Position numbers and translations under genes: made by a program. Under the pieces are notes generated by a model. It searched no databases. It had not been told where the DNA came from and saw only the letters and a program-made list of their open reading frames with translations. Shown in pieces: positions 17,323 through 28,243 of a DNA stretch of 64,000 bases. The stretch comes from Sphingobacterium sp. SGG-5. Its GTDB lineage: Bacteria > Bacteroidota > Bacteroidia > Sphingobacteriales > Sphingobacteriaceae. Positions within the stretch are counted from its first letter, which is position 1. Each line of letters opens with the position of its first letter. Where the stretch lies: NCBI RefSeq assembly GCF_011043525.1, contig NZ_JAAKGO010000011.1:24490-88489 (forward strand), written 5' to 3'.

Positions 17323-20300
17323 TTAAAAACCGGCTATAAGCCTACATGTAATGGTTCGTGCATGCGGGTAGGCGGAATAATCAAATCCAGGTGTCAGCGC
17401 GCTACTCCGTACAGCTACCTCGGGGTCCATCCCGGAATACTTCGTCCAAGTCAGTATGTTTTGCCAGTTGGTAGAAAGACTCAGCGACTTTAACCCTATT
17501 TTTCCCAAGTATGCAGGAGGCACTGAGTAAGACAAACTCATGGTTTTCAAACGCAGGTAAGAAGCATCTTCCAATACCCTCGAGGAGTAGACGCCATAAT
17601 GCGATTGCCCATTATTCAAAGGAATCAAGCTTTCTTGATTGTCAAAGCTCCATCGGTTGGCGTAAGTCGCATACTGATTCAGATGTGAGCGATTTCCAAC
17701 ATTCTCCTCCAACATCAAGCGGTTGGCATTGTACACATCGTTGCCGTATGACCATTGAAAGAATATGTGTAGCCTAAAGCGCTTATAATTGAAATTGTTT
17801 GCAAAGCCACCGATATGTTTTGGAACACCATCGCCGAGAATGGTGGCATCTTTGGAATCAATCACGCCATCTCCGTTGATATCCTTAAATTTGATATTCC
17901 CCGGCCGGATGCTTGTTCGGGCAGCACCGTTATCCGGGACGTTGGCTTTTAGTACATAATTTCCCCCTATTTCATCAAAATCATTAAGGGTATATACGCC
18001 GTCCCATATATAGCCATAGAACATGGAGATAGGCCGGCCGATCTCAGTGATATAAAGCGGGACACCATTGTAACCACTATCCCATGCCATAGGAGTCAAC
18101 ATGTTGTCTTCCGACTCAGCAAGTGCCAATACCTTGTTATTATTGAAGCTGATGTTGAAGCTGCTGGTCCACTGGAAATCTTTGTTTCGAATATTGGTGG
18201 TGTTTAAGGTGAATTCCAGACCTTGATTTTGTACTTTTCCGATGTTTTTATACGCCGTAGCAAATCCGGTTGTGTAAGGGATATTGGCATTCAGTAAGAG
18301 ATCATAGGTTGTCTTACGATACGCATCGACCTCAAGCTTGATTTTTCCTTTTAAAAGGCTAAGGTCATAGCCCAAATTGAACTGCGAAGTGTTTTCCCAT
18401 TGCAAGATATCATTACCCAATTTACTAGGTACCATGCTCTTTATAGGGGTTGTACCGCCGAAAGAATAGGCTGCGGCAACAGGCATGGCCAAGGTGCTCA
18501 TGTAACTGAAATCACTGACTCTGTTATTTCCTGTCACACCGTAGGATACCCGCAGCTTGGCATCATGAATAAACTTGAGGTTTTTCATAAAACGCTCTTT
18601 GCTCATTCTCCAGGCAAATGCGCCGGAAGGGAAGTAGCTCCACCTGTTGCCAGGGGAAAATTTGGATGAACCATCCGCACGGAAGCTTGCGGTAAATAGA
18701 TATTTGGACCGATAGTCATATTCGGCTCGAGTCAGGAACGAGGCTAATGCGTAGTCACTGATGTCCGCGTAGCCTGTGTTCAACGTGCCTTCTTCCAACC
18801 CACTCATACCTAATACTTCGTTGGGAAGGAGTTTAGCGGAATAACCAAACCGGTTGTAATTATAAGCTTGCATCGTAAACCCACCCAATAAACTCATTTT
18901 ATGATACCTCTTGAACGTTTTTTTATAAGTCAGTGTATTTTCATTGACCCAGCTCGAGCGTTCCGAATGCGTAATGGAACCGTTCACACCGTTGACATTA
19001 TTGACCCTTGGTGCACCTCTACGCGTGAGTGAATTATAAAACGTTTCGTTGATATAATTGCGGAGGGTGGCTCCGCCTCTTATATTGAGTGTAAAATATT
19101 TGTTAATATCATAGGTCAGATTCAGATTCGGAGAAAACAACCTCGTCCTTCGGGTGACCAATTCATTTGCAGTAGATAGAACAGGGTTTACTCGATTGTC
19201 AAATGTCAATTCTTCCTCTTCGGGATCGTACAGTTCTTCATCAAAAAGATCGTCTTCCAAATCGATGTTAGAACCCGTCACCGGTCGATACCCCCAAGCA
19301 CTGTACATCAGGTAGCTGGTCGACTGACCCGCATTTGCAGACGGAGATGGGCCATTTACAATGCCATCGCTATAACTTACGTTGAGCGATGCCCTGATTT
19401 TTTTGTTCAAAGCTTGCTCAAGAGACAGCCTCCCCTGTATGCGGTCAAAAGCGGAGGCTATCATAATGCCGTCTTGGTTATATAAGGAAGTAGAAAATGC
19501 ATATTTTGTAGAAGCGTTTCCTCCCCGGACGGAGATATTATGGTTCATTGTTGACCCCCGTCGAAACAGACGATCTTGCCAATCGTACCCGCGTGTATTT
19601 CTGTATGATTCCAAGGTCTTGCCATTGGTGAGGTAGGAAAGAGCGGCTTGAGCAGGATTGCGCTCGATTTGGTACCTTACAAATTCGTAAGGGCTCATGA
19701 CCTCGATCTTTTTCAATATGTTTTGGACTCCTAAGTAGCCGCTGTACGTGATTTTTGGCGCAGAGATCATCCCTTTCTTCGTTTCGATGACGATAACCCC
19801 GTTCGCTCCTCGGGCGCCATAGATCGCTGTGGCCGACGCATCTTTTAGTATCGTCATGGACTCGATGTCTTCCGGAGCAATTCCGGAGGCCTCAAAGTCG
19901 TCCATAGGAAAACCATCAACCACAAATAAGGGTTCGTTTCCTTGTGTAACGGAGTTTTGTCCGCGGATGACAATTTTCATTGCCGATCCAGGTTGCCCCT
20001 CATCCGCACTGACCTGCACACCCGCTATTCGGCCCGCTAGGGCTTCGTCGATCGACCCTACAGGCGCTTCCATGATATCCTGCATATTTACTGTTCCGAC
20101 AGCACCTGTCAGATCTTTTCTTAACGTCGTTCCATACCCCACAACCACAACTTGTTCCAAGTCCTGGTTGGATGGAGAGAGTTTTATATCTATGGTCTGT
20201 TGATTACCTACTACATTTTCTATCGTGCCGTAGCCTAAAAAAGAAAATACCAATACGGATTGCGCATTGGATGCAGAAATACTGTATTCGCCTTTGGCAT

Positions 20301-20799
20301 CAGTTTTGGTCTGTATAGCGGTACCTTTAACGTTAACGGTCGCCCCTATTAAAGGGTCGCCATTATCATCTACTACCTTCCCACGAACTTTAATCTGCTG
20401 GAGACTCTCTGATGGGCGTGGTATCGCCGATGTACTTACCGTGCTTCTTACAAATATGGTCTTTTCCTTGATTTTGTAGCTCATATTGTGCGCTGTCAAC
20501 ACTTTTTGCAGAAAAAGATCCAGCGGCATCTGTTTTGCAGCGATCGTGACTTTTTTATGTGAATCTACAAGCTGGTCGTTGTAGATAACCCCAAAGTTGG
20601 TTTGTTGATGGATTTCATCAAATACCTGTTTGATCGCGACATTCTTCACATCCAAGGTGATAGTCTGCGACAGCGAGGCTGCACTGAGGTGCATTGCTCC
20701 GATCAACAATAATGCGATAATTATTTTCATAATCAATAACATTCGGTTTACAAGTCCATGCACTTGGATATGCAAATGGACCATGGTTAGTCTTACCAT
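17323..20799 (-). CDS. SusC/RagA family TonB-dependent transporter with STN signalling domain
   Basis: 1158 residues. Order: export signal (about 20-45), STN domain (about 48-115; LDVKNVAIKQVFDEIHQQTNFGVIY), carboxypeptidase-regulatory-like domain (about 135-210; GKVVDDNGDPLIGATVNVKG), plug with VVVVGYGT, DLTGAV and VFVVDGFP-like motifs and ILKDASATAIYGARGANGV, then a beta-barrel ending in an aromatic-poor AGF. The STN domain shows it signals to the FecR/ECF pair encoded upstream. It imports oligosaccharides from SusD. The long N-terminus before the signal is usual for STN-type SusC proteins; a second ATG lies at 20784. Confidence 0.95.
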   Translation of the reverse strand: MVRLTMVHLHIQVHGLVNRMLLIMKIIIALLLIGAMHLSAASLSQTITLDVKNVAIKQVFDEIHQQTNFGVIYNDQLVDSHKKVTIAAKQMPLDLFLQKVLTAHNMSYKIKEKTIFVRSTVSTSAIPRPSESLQQIKVRGKVVDDNGDPLIGATVNVKGTAIQTKTDAKGEYSISASNAQSVLVFSFLGYGTIENVVGNQQTIDIKLSPSNQDLEQVVVVGYGTTLRKDLTGAVGTVNMQDIMEAPVGSIDEALAGRIAGVQVSADEGQPGSAMKIVIRGQNSVTQGNEPLFVVDGFPMDDFEASGIAPEDIESMTILKDASATAIYGARGANGVIVIETKKGMISAPKITYSGYLGVQNILKKIEVMSPYEFVRYQIERNPAQAALSYLTNGKTLESYRNTRGYDWQDRLFRRGSTMNHNISVRGGNASTKYAFSTSLYNQDGIMIASAFDRIQGRLSLEQALNKKIRASLNVSYSDGIVNGPSPSANAGQSTSYLMYSAWGYRPVTGSNIDLEDDLFDEELYDPEEEELTFDNRVNPVLSTANELVTRRTRLFSPNLNLTYDINKYFTLNIRGGATLRNYINETFYNSLTRRGAPRVNNVNGVNGSITHSERSSWVNENTLTYKKTFKRYHKMSLLGGFTMQAYNYNRFGYSAKLLPNEVLGMSGLEEGTLNTGYADISDYALASFLTRAEYDYRSKYLFTASFRADGSSKFSPGNRWSYFPSGAFAWRMSKERFMKNLKFIHDAKLRVSYGVTGNNRVSDFSYMSTLAMPVAAAYSFGGTTPIKSMVPSKLGNDILQWENTSQFNLGYDLSLLKGKIKLEVDAYRKTTYDLLLNANIPYTTGFATAYKNIGKVQNQGLEFTLNTTNIRNKDFQWTSSFNISFNNNKVLALAESEDNMLTPMAWDSGYNGVPLYITEIGRPISMFYGYIWDGVYTLNDFDEIGGNYVLKANVPDNGAARTSIRPGNIKFKDINGDGVIDSKDATILGDGVPKHIGGFANNFNYKRFRLHIFFQWSYGNDVYNANRLMLEENVGNRSHLNQYATYANRWSFDNQESLIPLNNGQSHYGVYSSRVLEDASYLRLKTMSLSYSVPPAYLGKIGLKSLSLSTNWQNILTWTKYSGMDPEVAVRSSALTPGFDYSAYPHARTITCRLIAGF

Positions 20800-20847
20800 A
20801 TAAAAGTCTCCAATTCATACCAGTGTACAGACTTAAGAAGTTTTTCT

Positions 20848-20855
20848 TAGATTTG
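20848..20855 (+). promoter_or_regulatory. Plus-strand -7 box (TAGATTTG) in the susC leader, antisense direction
   Basis: Exact TAnnTTTG match on the plus strand, opposite to susC. No TTTG -33 box was seen at 19-21 bp. Transcription from here would run into the hairpin and T-tract at 20921-20960. Confidence 0.35.
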
Positions 20856-20861
20856 TACGTC

Positions 20862-20960
20862 TGGTGTTAGTCAAATAATAAATTCTTAACTCGGTTTATT
20901 GCGTTGGTTACCCGGACGCTCAGGGGAGTGGTTCCGACACTTCCCTGTTTTGTTTTTTTT
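20862..20960 (+). ncRNA. Candidate antisense small RNA in the susC leader
   Basis: A plus-strand -7 box at 20848-20855 is followed about 65 bp later by a strong intrinsic terminator, giving a transcript of about 100 nt. No open frame of note lies between them. It would be antisense to the leader of the minus-strand susC mRNA, between susC and fecR. Bacteroides PULs with ECF/anti-sigma control carry antisense RNAs in this position (the DonS type of B. fragilis), which repress SusC expression. The assignment rests only on promoter box, terminator and location. Confidence 0.4.
20921..20960 (+). terminator. Intrinsic terminator, plus strand, between susC and fecR
   Basis: CAGGGGAGTG (20921-20930) pairs with CACTTCCCTG (20938-20947) with one G-T wobble and a 7-nt loop, followed by TTTTGTTTTTTTT. 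On the opposite strand the stem has a mismatch and no T-tract follows, so it terminates plus-strand transcription. No plus-strand protein gene lies upstream of it. Confidence 0.75.
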
Positions 20961-21035
20961 GGCTACATATTGTTAATGGTGTCTTTTACGTTGCTTCCAT
21001 AACTGTTTATCTTTAATTTAAGGTTTAAAAAACGA

Positions 21036-22184
21036 TTATTTATTTTTTTTTGCGGTTACGATTACTATTTTATTTTCGAGCCTGAATTCATACCGCGATG
21101 ATTCCCCGAAAAATTCTATCAGTGTTCGCAAACTTACTTCCCTATCGATTACACCACTAAATGTTCCTTTGGGAATTCCCGTTTCATACCGTATATCCAC
21201 ATCGTACCATCTGGCGACCTGTTGCATGATATCTGCAAAAGGTGTTTCGTCAAAATAGAAAATTCCTGATCGCCATGCTAACTCCTGCTTTAAATTGACT
21301 TTCTTTTTGTTCAGTATGCCATCTGTGTAAAGTATCGATTGCTCTCCAGGGGAAAGCTGAAGAGAAGTTGAAGGTAAGGATTTTGAGGTTACCCGTACGC
21401 TACCCTCCGACAAGGTCGTTTTGGTAGAAGTTTCTTCGTAGGTAGAAATATTGAATTCCGTGCCCAAAACTTCGATTTTTTGTCCTTCAGTGCTCACAAT
21501 GAACGGAATCCCATTCTGTTTCACTACTGAAAAATAGGCTTCTCCTTCAAGTTCTACAAGACGTTTTGTAGTTGCAAATTTGCCGGGGTATCGAATTTGA
21601 GTATCGCCATTTAGCCATACTTTCGTTCCATCCGGCAACGTGATTTGAAAAGTTGCTCCCTTTGGTGTGGAAAGTTGATAAGTATCGTGAGGCAACAGTC
21701 TTTCGCCATGTATGGAAGATCCATCTGCATAGGTGATCGTATTATCTGAAAAAACTATTCCCGTCTGTTCAGCTTTGAGTTCTATCATGCGACCGTCTGC
21801 CAATGTCAGTGTTGCGCGATCCCCGAGAGGAACAATATCCTGGCCGATTTTTGCAATTGAAGTCGCTGGATCTGCATCCGGTTCGTGAATCAAAAGCATT
21901 CCTCCCGTCAACAGAACGATAATTGCAGCGACATATGGCAACCACCGTTTCCATAGTGGTACTATTGATTTTTTCTCTTGGTATTTATCGATTTGATTGT
22001 TAATAGCATCCCAAGTATTCCCACTGAGCCGTTGAATTTCATCCGGAGACAGCTCTTCATGATGAAGGTCGAGAAGCTCATTGAAATAGGCAAGCAGCAA
22101 CGCGCGCTCTTCAGGCGTACATTCCCCCTTTACGTATTTATCGGCGAGTATTGATGCTTTGTTGCTGTTCATAATTGTTATCAA
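21036..22184 (-). CDS. FecR family anti-sigma factor with DUF4974
   Basis: 382 residues. An N-terminal cytoplasmic helical region (about 1-80, LADKYVKGECTPEERALL) binds the sigma factor; one TM helix lies at about 85-105 (WLPYVAAIIVLLTGGMLLI). The FecR periplasmic domain follows (TPKGATFQITLPDGTKVWLN, GEAYFSV, VLGTEFNIS) and then a C-terminal DUF4974 (FADIMQQVARWYDVDIRY). It receives the signal from the STN domain of the SusC encoded downstream and releases the sigma factor encoded upstream. An in-frame ATG at 22172 is another possible start. Confidence 0.94.
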   Translation of the reverse strand: MITIMNSNKASILADKYVKGECTPEERALLLAYFNELLDLHHEELSPDEIQRLSGNTWDAINNQIDKYQEKKSIVPLWKRWLPYVAAIIVLLTGGMLLIHEPDADPATSIAKIGQDIVPLGDRATLTLADGRMIELKAEQTGIVFSDNTITYADGSSIHGERLLPHDTYQLSTPKGATFQITLPDGTKVWLNGDTQIRYPGKFATTKRLVELEGEAYFSVVKQNGIPFIVSTEGQKIEVLGTEFNISTYEETSTKTTLSEGSVRVTSKSLPSTSLQLSPGEQSILYTDGILNKKKVNLKQELAWRSGIFYFDETPFADIMQQVARWYDVDIRYETGIPKGTFSGVIDREVSLRTLIEFFGESSRYEFRLENKIVIVTAKKNK

Positions 22185-22219
22185 GAGGATGCCCTCTCAA
22201 TATAATGAACCCTGTAAAG

Positions 22220-22864
22220 CTATATTTTCACGCAAAAAATGCTATTTTTTTTAATATTTTTTTCAAAACATTGATTATCAACATGATTTGTTGTTAAAAT
22301 AGCGAGTGCTATCCCCAAACCCATGCCGAGGCGGGCACGTTTGGAAGCTTGGCTGATCAGGTTATGTACGGTACGTTCCGATATATGCAATATCTCCGCT
22401 ATATTTTTAGGACTGAGGCCTTCAAAATGAGCCATAACAAAGACCTTACCCATATTTTCCGGAAAGCCTTCAGCCAATTTTTCGAGCCTCTCCATGAGTT
22501 CTTTCTCTAATATATACTCGTCGATGGCATGGTGTTCCTGTAACAGATATCTTTGCAGGTCTGCTTCATATTTGCTAAATGTCTGCTTACTACGCAGCGA
22601 CTTGTAAAAACCAAACCGCACGCTTCTGATCAGATAATTGCACAGCGAACTTTCAATTGTTAGTCGTTTGCGATTCGTCCACAAAGAGACAAAGATGTTT
22701 TGTACAATATCCTGAGTATCTGAGGAATCCTGCGTAATCTTATAGGCATAAGCTAATAGAAAGTGTGAAAACCTATGGTAGATTTCGGAGAAAGCCAGAT
22801 GGTCTTCCTCCTGTTGCATCAAGAGAAGCAGCTCTCGTTCATTCAATCGGCTATAATCTGGCAT
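22220..22864 (-). CDS. ECF RNA polymerase sigma factor, Bacteroidota FecI-like
   Basis: 214 residues. Region 2 is at about 22-90 (FSEIYHRFSHFLLAYAYKIT, DTQDIVQNIFVSLW) and region 4 at about 130-185 with the HTH LSPKNIAEILHISERTVHNLISQA. It ends with a hydrophobic and Lys-rich tail. It lies 35 bp upstream of fecR in the same direction and almost certainly activates the PUL1 susC promoter when the substrate is present. Confidence 0.93.
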   Translation of the reverse strand: MPDYSRLNERELLLLMQQEEDHLAFSEIYHRFSHFLLAYAYKITQDSSDTQDIVQNIFVSLWTNRKRLTIESSLCNYLIRSVRFGFYKSLRSKQTFSKYEADLQRYLLQEHHAIDEYILEKELMERLEKLAEGFPENMGKVFVMAHFEGLSPKNIAEILHISERTVHNLISQASKRARLGMGLGIALAILTTNHVDNQCFEKNIKKNSIFCVKI

Positions 22865-22924
22865 ACATAAAAATTTTTATGAATTTAGCAGATTTTGAAT
22901 GAATATCAAAGAGACTTCTAAAGT

Positions 22925-24724
22925 TTAGGAAAATTGCAACAGGCTCGCAGGAATTTGTTTGAGCTGCTGTGCGGCAGTTTTCAGATACCCCGTGAATTTA
23001 TCCCATTCTTTTTGGCACATTGTCGTATGCAGTTCTTTTAAGTTCGCATAATAGGTGATGGCCTGGCTCAGTTGGGTTTTAAAGTTGTGGATATACTTTT
23101 CCTTTTTATCATCCAGTGCCTCCATATTCATTTCTACGTACTTGCGCAGATATTCCATGTACAGGGAGAGCTCGTTGATAAAGATATGTGGCCGATCGGT
23201 CTGCTTTAAAAGGTCCTGACGTCCGTAGATATGATCTACCATTTCTTTTAACGAATATTCACGACTGAAATAGGCGGTATTTGGACCGGGACAAATCGAT
23301 ACAGCTGGATTTTCTTTTGCTTTTAAAACATCATATTTCAGATAAGCCGATGTGGCCAGACCTTCACAAAGGCACGTCTTTTCGACGATAACATCGAAAC
23401 GCTTTTGATATTCACTACTTGGCAGTTCCATCGCTTCCAGCTCTTTTATCTTCTTATGTTGGTATTCCCGCGAAGCTGTGCAGATGGGTTCTGTCGTAAA
23501 TTCTGTATTGGAGATGAGATATTTTTTTGTACAGGGCGCGCCTGGCCGGCCTTGTTGGATGCGATCGAGCCGATTTTTTTCGGCTGTACTGTGTCGGAAA
23601 TTGTTGAATGGAACACCAAGGGGGGACGCGCCGCTTACGTAAAAGTCTTCCTTCTTAGCCGTCGATAGGGCTTGTAATGTATTTTGTTCTACTGTGGTTG
23701 CTTCAGGCACCAGAAGGAAAGGAGAGCCCCAGCCTGTACCATCCAGCTGATAGTGACGCAGTAAAAATTCCTGTTCCTGTGCAGTACCAATACCTCCTTG
23801 TGCTTTTATCTTTATGGCGGGAGCGTCCCGTAGCATGATACCTTTATCGCGCAATGCCTGCTGATATATCGGCAAAAGTTCTTCGGTGAGAAGTTTTTTC
23901 TTTTGTTTAAACTCCTCAAGAATGGGGCCTAAGAGATACCCCTCGGTTGCGAAGGCGTGACCGCCACAGTTCAACCCGGACTCGATCCGGAATTCGGAGA
24001 CCCATACTCCTTTTTTTGCTAAAATCTTGGCCTGTATAAATGCCGAGCGAAAATCACTGACTTTCAAGATGATCTTTTTTGTAAACTCTCCTTTCGCATC
24101 GGGCAAAAACTGATCAAATTCAGCCATGTATGAAAATAACTTCGGATTAAGCCCTGCCGAGATAATTAGGGACGATCGTAGACGACTATTAGCAAATCCA
24201 CGGAGTGCAGCAGAAGCATCTGTATAGGTAGAAGGGAGGGCATTACCGTGTACATCTTTGTTCACTTTATCGACTTTGGACATGATATTGACATCGATTT
24301 CTCCAGCTTCGATATAGTTTTTTAATTGGGATTCAAGATTTTTCTGTGTGACAGTATCGGTTTCCGTTTTATAGCGTTCATATAGTATCTTCTTGGGTGA
24401 CGAAGCGGGCAGAAGATCGAAATAGGTATGAAGCGCCTTGTCTTGTTTGAAACTTCCGGATCTTAATTTCGCAATTTGATAATGGACGAGATCATGTACC
24501 AAATTGAGGTAAGCGGTGATGCGTCTGGCCCGGCTGTCGTCTTCTTTGGTATGGATGAGATCGTATGCGATATTATTTATCTTACAATAATAAGCTCTCA
24601 TCCGTTCGAGTAACTCATCGTCAACAATAGAAATTACGGATGAAATACCGAATTGAGCTACTTTGATCGGAGTGTCTATAGAAAATGCTAACCCCAATAC
24701 AGGGATATGAAAACTGTGTGCCAT
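22925..24724 (-). CDS. Conserved protein of unknown function; TIM-barrel-like, nitronate-monooxygenase-like motifs, Cys-rich
   Basis: 599 residues from the ATG at 24724 (MAHSFHIPVLGLAFS); an upstream GTG at 24742 would add six. I do not recognise a named family. What can be seen: a first strand-helix IPVLGLAFSIDTPIKVAQFG, then ESGLNCGGHAF (about 249-259) and AQGGIGTAQEQEFLL with GTGWGSPFLLVPEA (about 309-342), which recall the flavin- and phosphate-binding loops of FMN TIM-barrels such as nitronate monooxygenase. Cys residues at about 253, 398, 415, 451, 453 and 478 could hold an Fe-S cluster or zinc. The C-terminus is helical. No signal peptide. Monocistronic in appearance, between the ECF gene and purU. 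Confidence 0.6.
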   Translation of the reverse strand: MAHSFHIPVLGLAFSIDTPIKVAQFGISSVISIVDDELLERMRAYYCKINNIAYDLIHTKEDDSRARRITAYLNLVHDLVHYQIAKLRSGSFKQDKALHTYFDLLPASSPKKILYERYKTETDTVTQKNLESQLKNYIEAGEIDVNIMSKVDKVNKDVHGNALPSTYTDASAALRGFANSRLRSSLIISAGLNPKLFSYMAEFDQFLPDAKGEFTKKIILKVSDFRSAFIQAKILAKKGVWVSEFRIESGLNCGGHAFATEGYLLGPILEEFKQKKKLLTEELLPIYQQALRDKGIMLRDAPAIKIKAQGGIGTAQEQEFLLRHYQLDGTGWGSPFLLVPEATTVEQNTLQALSTAKKEDFYVSGASPLGVPFNNFRHSTAEKNRLDRIQQGRPGAPCTKKYLISNTEFTTEPICTASREYQHKKIKELEAMELPSSEYQKRFDVIVEKTCLCEGLATSAYLKYDVLKAKENPAVSICPGPNTAYFSREYSLKEMVDHIYGRQDLLKQTDRPHIFINELSLYMEYLRKYVEMNMEALDDKKEKYIHNFKTQLSQAITYYANLKELHTTMCQKEWDKFTGYLKTAAQQLKQIPASLLQFS

Positions 24725-24815
24725 GGATACATTATTTGGCACACAAGGTGGGGATTATTTAGAAATTAAAAAGTAACTCTGCCCCTAACCAAAATGTGAT
24801 AAAAGTTACTATTTC

Positions 24816-24841
24816 GAGCCTGTTTAATTTTAAACAGGCTC
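24816..24841. terminator. Perfect 12-bp stem-loop directly after the purU stop
   Basis: GAGCCTGTTTAA (24816-24827) and TTAAACAGGCTC (24830-24841) form a 12-bp stem with a 2-nt spacer. It touches the purU stop codon. Neither strand shows a clean T-tract right after the stem, so it may be an mRNA-end stabiliser or a weak terminator for the parE-purU transcript. Confidence 0.5.
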
Positions 24842-25680
24842 TTAGGATTTGAACACAATAGTCTTATTGCCGTTAACCATGACACGATCTTCTACCAAAA
24901 GCTGTATAGCCCGACTTAATACGGATTTTTCAATTTCTTTCCCCATGGTTTTCATCCGACCTAAGCCGTAGCTGTGGTCGATTTTTTTGATATCTTGGGT
25001 AATGATAGGGCCTTCATCAAGTTTGTCGGTGACGAAATGGGCAGTAGCGCCTATAATTTTGACCCCTCGTTCATGGGCCTGCCTATAAGGATTGGCACCG
25101 ACGAAAGCGGGTAAAAAGGAGTGATGGATATTGATGAGCTTGTTCTCAAACCGGCTTACGAAGTCGGGCGAGAGGATACGCATAAATTTGGCGAGAATGA
25201 TATAATCTACATCGTATTTCTCGATCTGCGTTGCCAGTTCTTCCTCAAACTCCACTTTGGTCTTGTTTTCGTGTGAAACGAAATGGAAAGAAATATCGAA
25301 CTTCTTAACAAAGTGAGCCAGATCATCATAGTTACCTATGACGGTCAGGACATCGGCATGTAAGGTGTCGAAATAATGCCGTATCAATATATCCGCCAGA
25401 CAATGGTGTTCTTTCGTCACCAAAATAGCTATTTTTTTCTTTTGTGAAGGGTTGATCGCTATTTCAGCATTTGAAGGAAGCTTATTCTGGAGGTCCATAG
25501 CAAAACCCGAGGGATCCTGCGGCTCGCCGGAACACACGACGCGTACGAAAAAACGTTGATGTTCTTCATCGACGTATTCACGCATCGTGATAATATTCAA
25601 CTCGTGTTTAGCAACGATATGGGATATGCTGGATACCAAACCAACGGCATCCTTACATTTTATAAGAATTAAGGTTTGTT

Positions 25681-25684
<4 letters not shown>
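24842..25684 (-). CDS. purU: Formyltetrahydrofolate deformylase
   Basis: 280 residues, the usual length. An N-terminal ACT domain (about 1-80; [26 protein letters not shown]) precedes the formyltransferase-like hydrolase domain with [26 protein letters not shown] and [13 protein letters not shown], which carry the catalytic Asn, His and Asp. It hydrolyses 10-formyl-THF to formate and THF, balancing one-carbon pools. Its ATG overlaps the parE stop by 4 bp (ATGA), so the two are translationally coupled. Confidence 0.95.
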
Positions 25685-27534
<1,850 letters not shown>

Positions 27535-27554
27535 GAATTTGTTGCTTAAAACAA

Positions 27555-27562
27555 CAAAGTTA
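27555..27562 (-). promoter_or_regulatory. -7 box (TAACTTTG) for parE-purU
   Basis: Minus-strand TAACTTTG, identical to the ispG box, ending 20 nt before the parE ATG. No convincing -33 TTTG was seen. Confidence 0.45.
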
Positions 27563-27583
27563 AAAATAAAACCTTAATAATTT

Positions 27584-28090
27584 TTAGATGCTTCGTCCAA
27601 AATCGTCCTGAACCCTGACGATATCGTCTTCGTCCGACGGATTAGCACTATCGGTATGTTGCCATATTTCGGCTACAACACCATATTCCCCTAATCCCAC
27701 AAGGCGATGGCGTTCTCCCTGCGCCAAGCGGATCGTTTCACCTTTTTTGAGAATTTTCAACTCATGTTCATCATCGTTAGGACTGGTTACCACACCGACT
27801 TCACCGCGGATGACGCGCCATATTTCGGCCCGGCGGTGGTGATATTGCCACGACAATCGCTTACTGGGGGCCACAACAAGAATTTTGGGGCTTAATTTGC
27901 CGGATATTTTGAGATCCTGTACATCTAAGCCTTCAAAAAATTGATTGGCAAAATTCTGTGCCTGCTCTTCACTTATCACGAAGAAGCCTCCCCACGGCCG
28001 CCTTTGATCGACATCCTCAATAGTAAACCCGGAGTCTGTTAACTCTTTTTCGATTTGATTGAATAATTCGCTTTTGTCTATGTAAGTCAT
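27584..28090 (-). CDS. Cupin-domain protein, type II phosphomannose isomerase-like
   Basis: 168 residues. The RRPWGGFFVI stretch (about 29-38) matches the RPWG motif of mannose-6-phosphate isomerase type II or mannose-1-phosphate guanylyltransferase C-terminal cupins. The metal-binding cupin motifs follow: WQYHHRRAEIWRVIRGEVGV (first cupin motif) and GERHRLVGLGEYGVVAEIW (second). It lacks a nucleotidyltransferase domain, so it is a stand-alone cupin isomerase-like protein; the exact sugar phosphate cannot be told. Confidence 0.8.
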   Translation of the reverse strand: MTYIDKSELFNQIEKELTDSGFTIEDVDQRRPWGGFFVISEEQAQNFANQFFEGLDVQDLKISGKLSPKILVVAPSKRLSWQYHHRRAEIWRVIRGEVGVVTSPNDDEHELKILKKGETIRLAQGERHRLVGLGEYGVVAEIWQHTDSANPSDEDDIVRVQDDFGRSI

Positions 28091-28192
28091 AAATTGTTTT
28101 GTTTTGCCTTTGTTAAATTAAGGTTTAAACTTGAAAGTAGCTAAAGATAATTATTTTTTTCTTTTTTTGTCCTTTCCAGGACGGGGACTTCA

Positions 28193-28228
28193 TTTTTTTT
28201 GCTTGACCAAAAAAACGAAGCAAAAAAA
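28193..28228. repeat. A/T-tract hairpin
   Basis: TTTTTTTTGCTT (28193-28204) faces AAGCAAAAAAA (28218-28228) across a 13-nt loop. On the minus strand it could serve as an end signal for upstream transcription, but it is also the start of the repeat-like block that continues to 28351. Confidence 0.5.
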
Positions 28229-28243
28229 GTCAAGGCTTGGATA

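Noticed and set aside
19829..20203. 124-codon plus-strand frame opposite susC
   Set aside because: Antisense shadow of the conserved plug region; its composition follows the opposite-strand codons.
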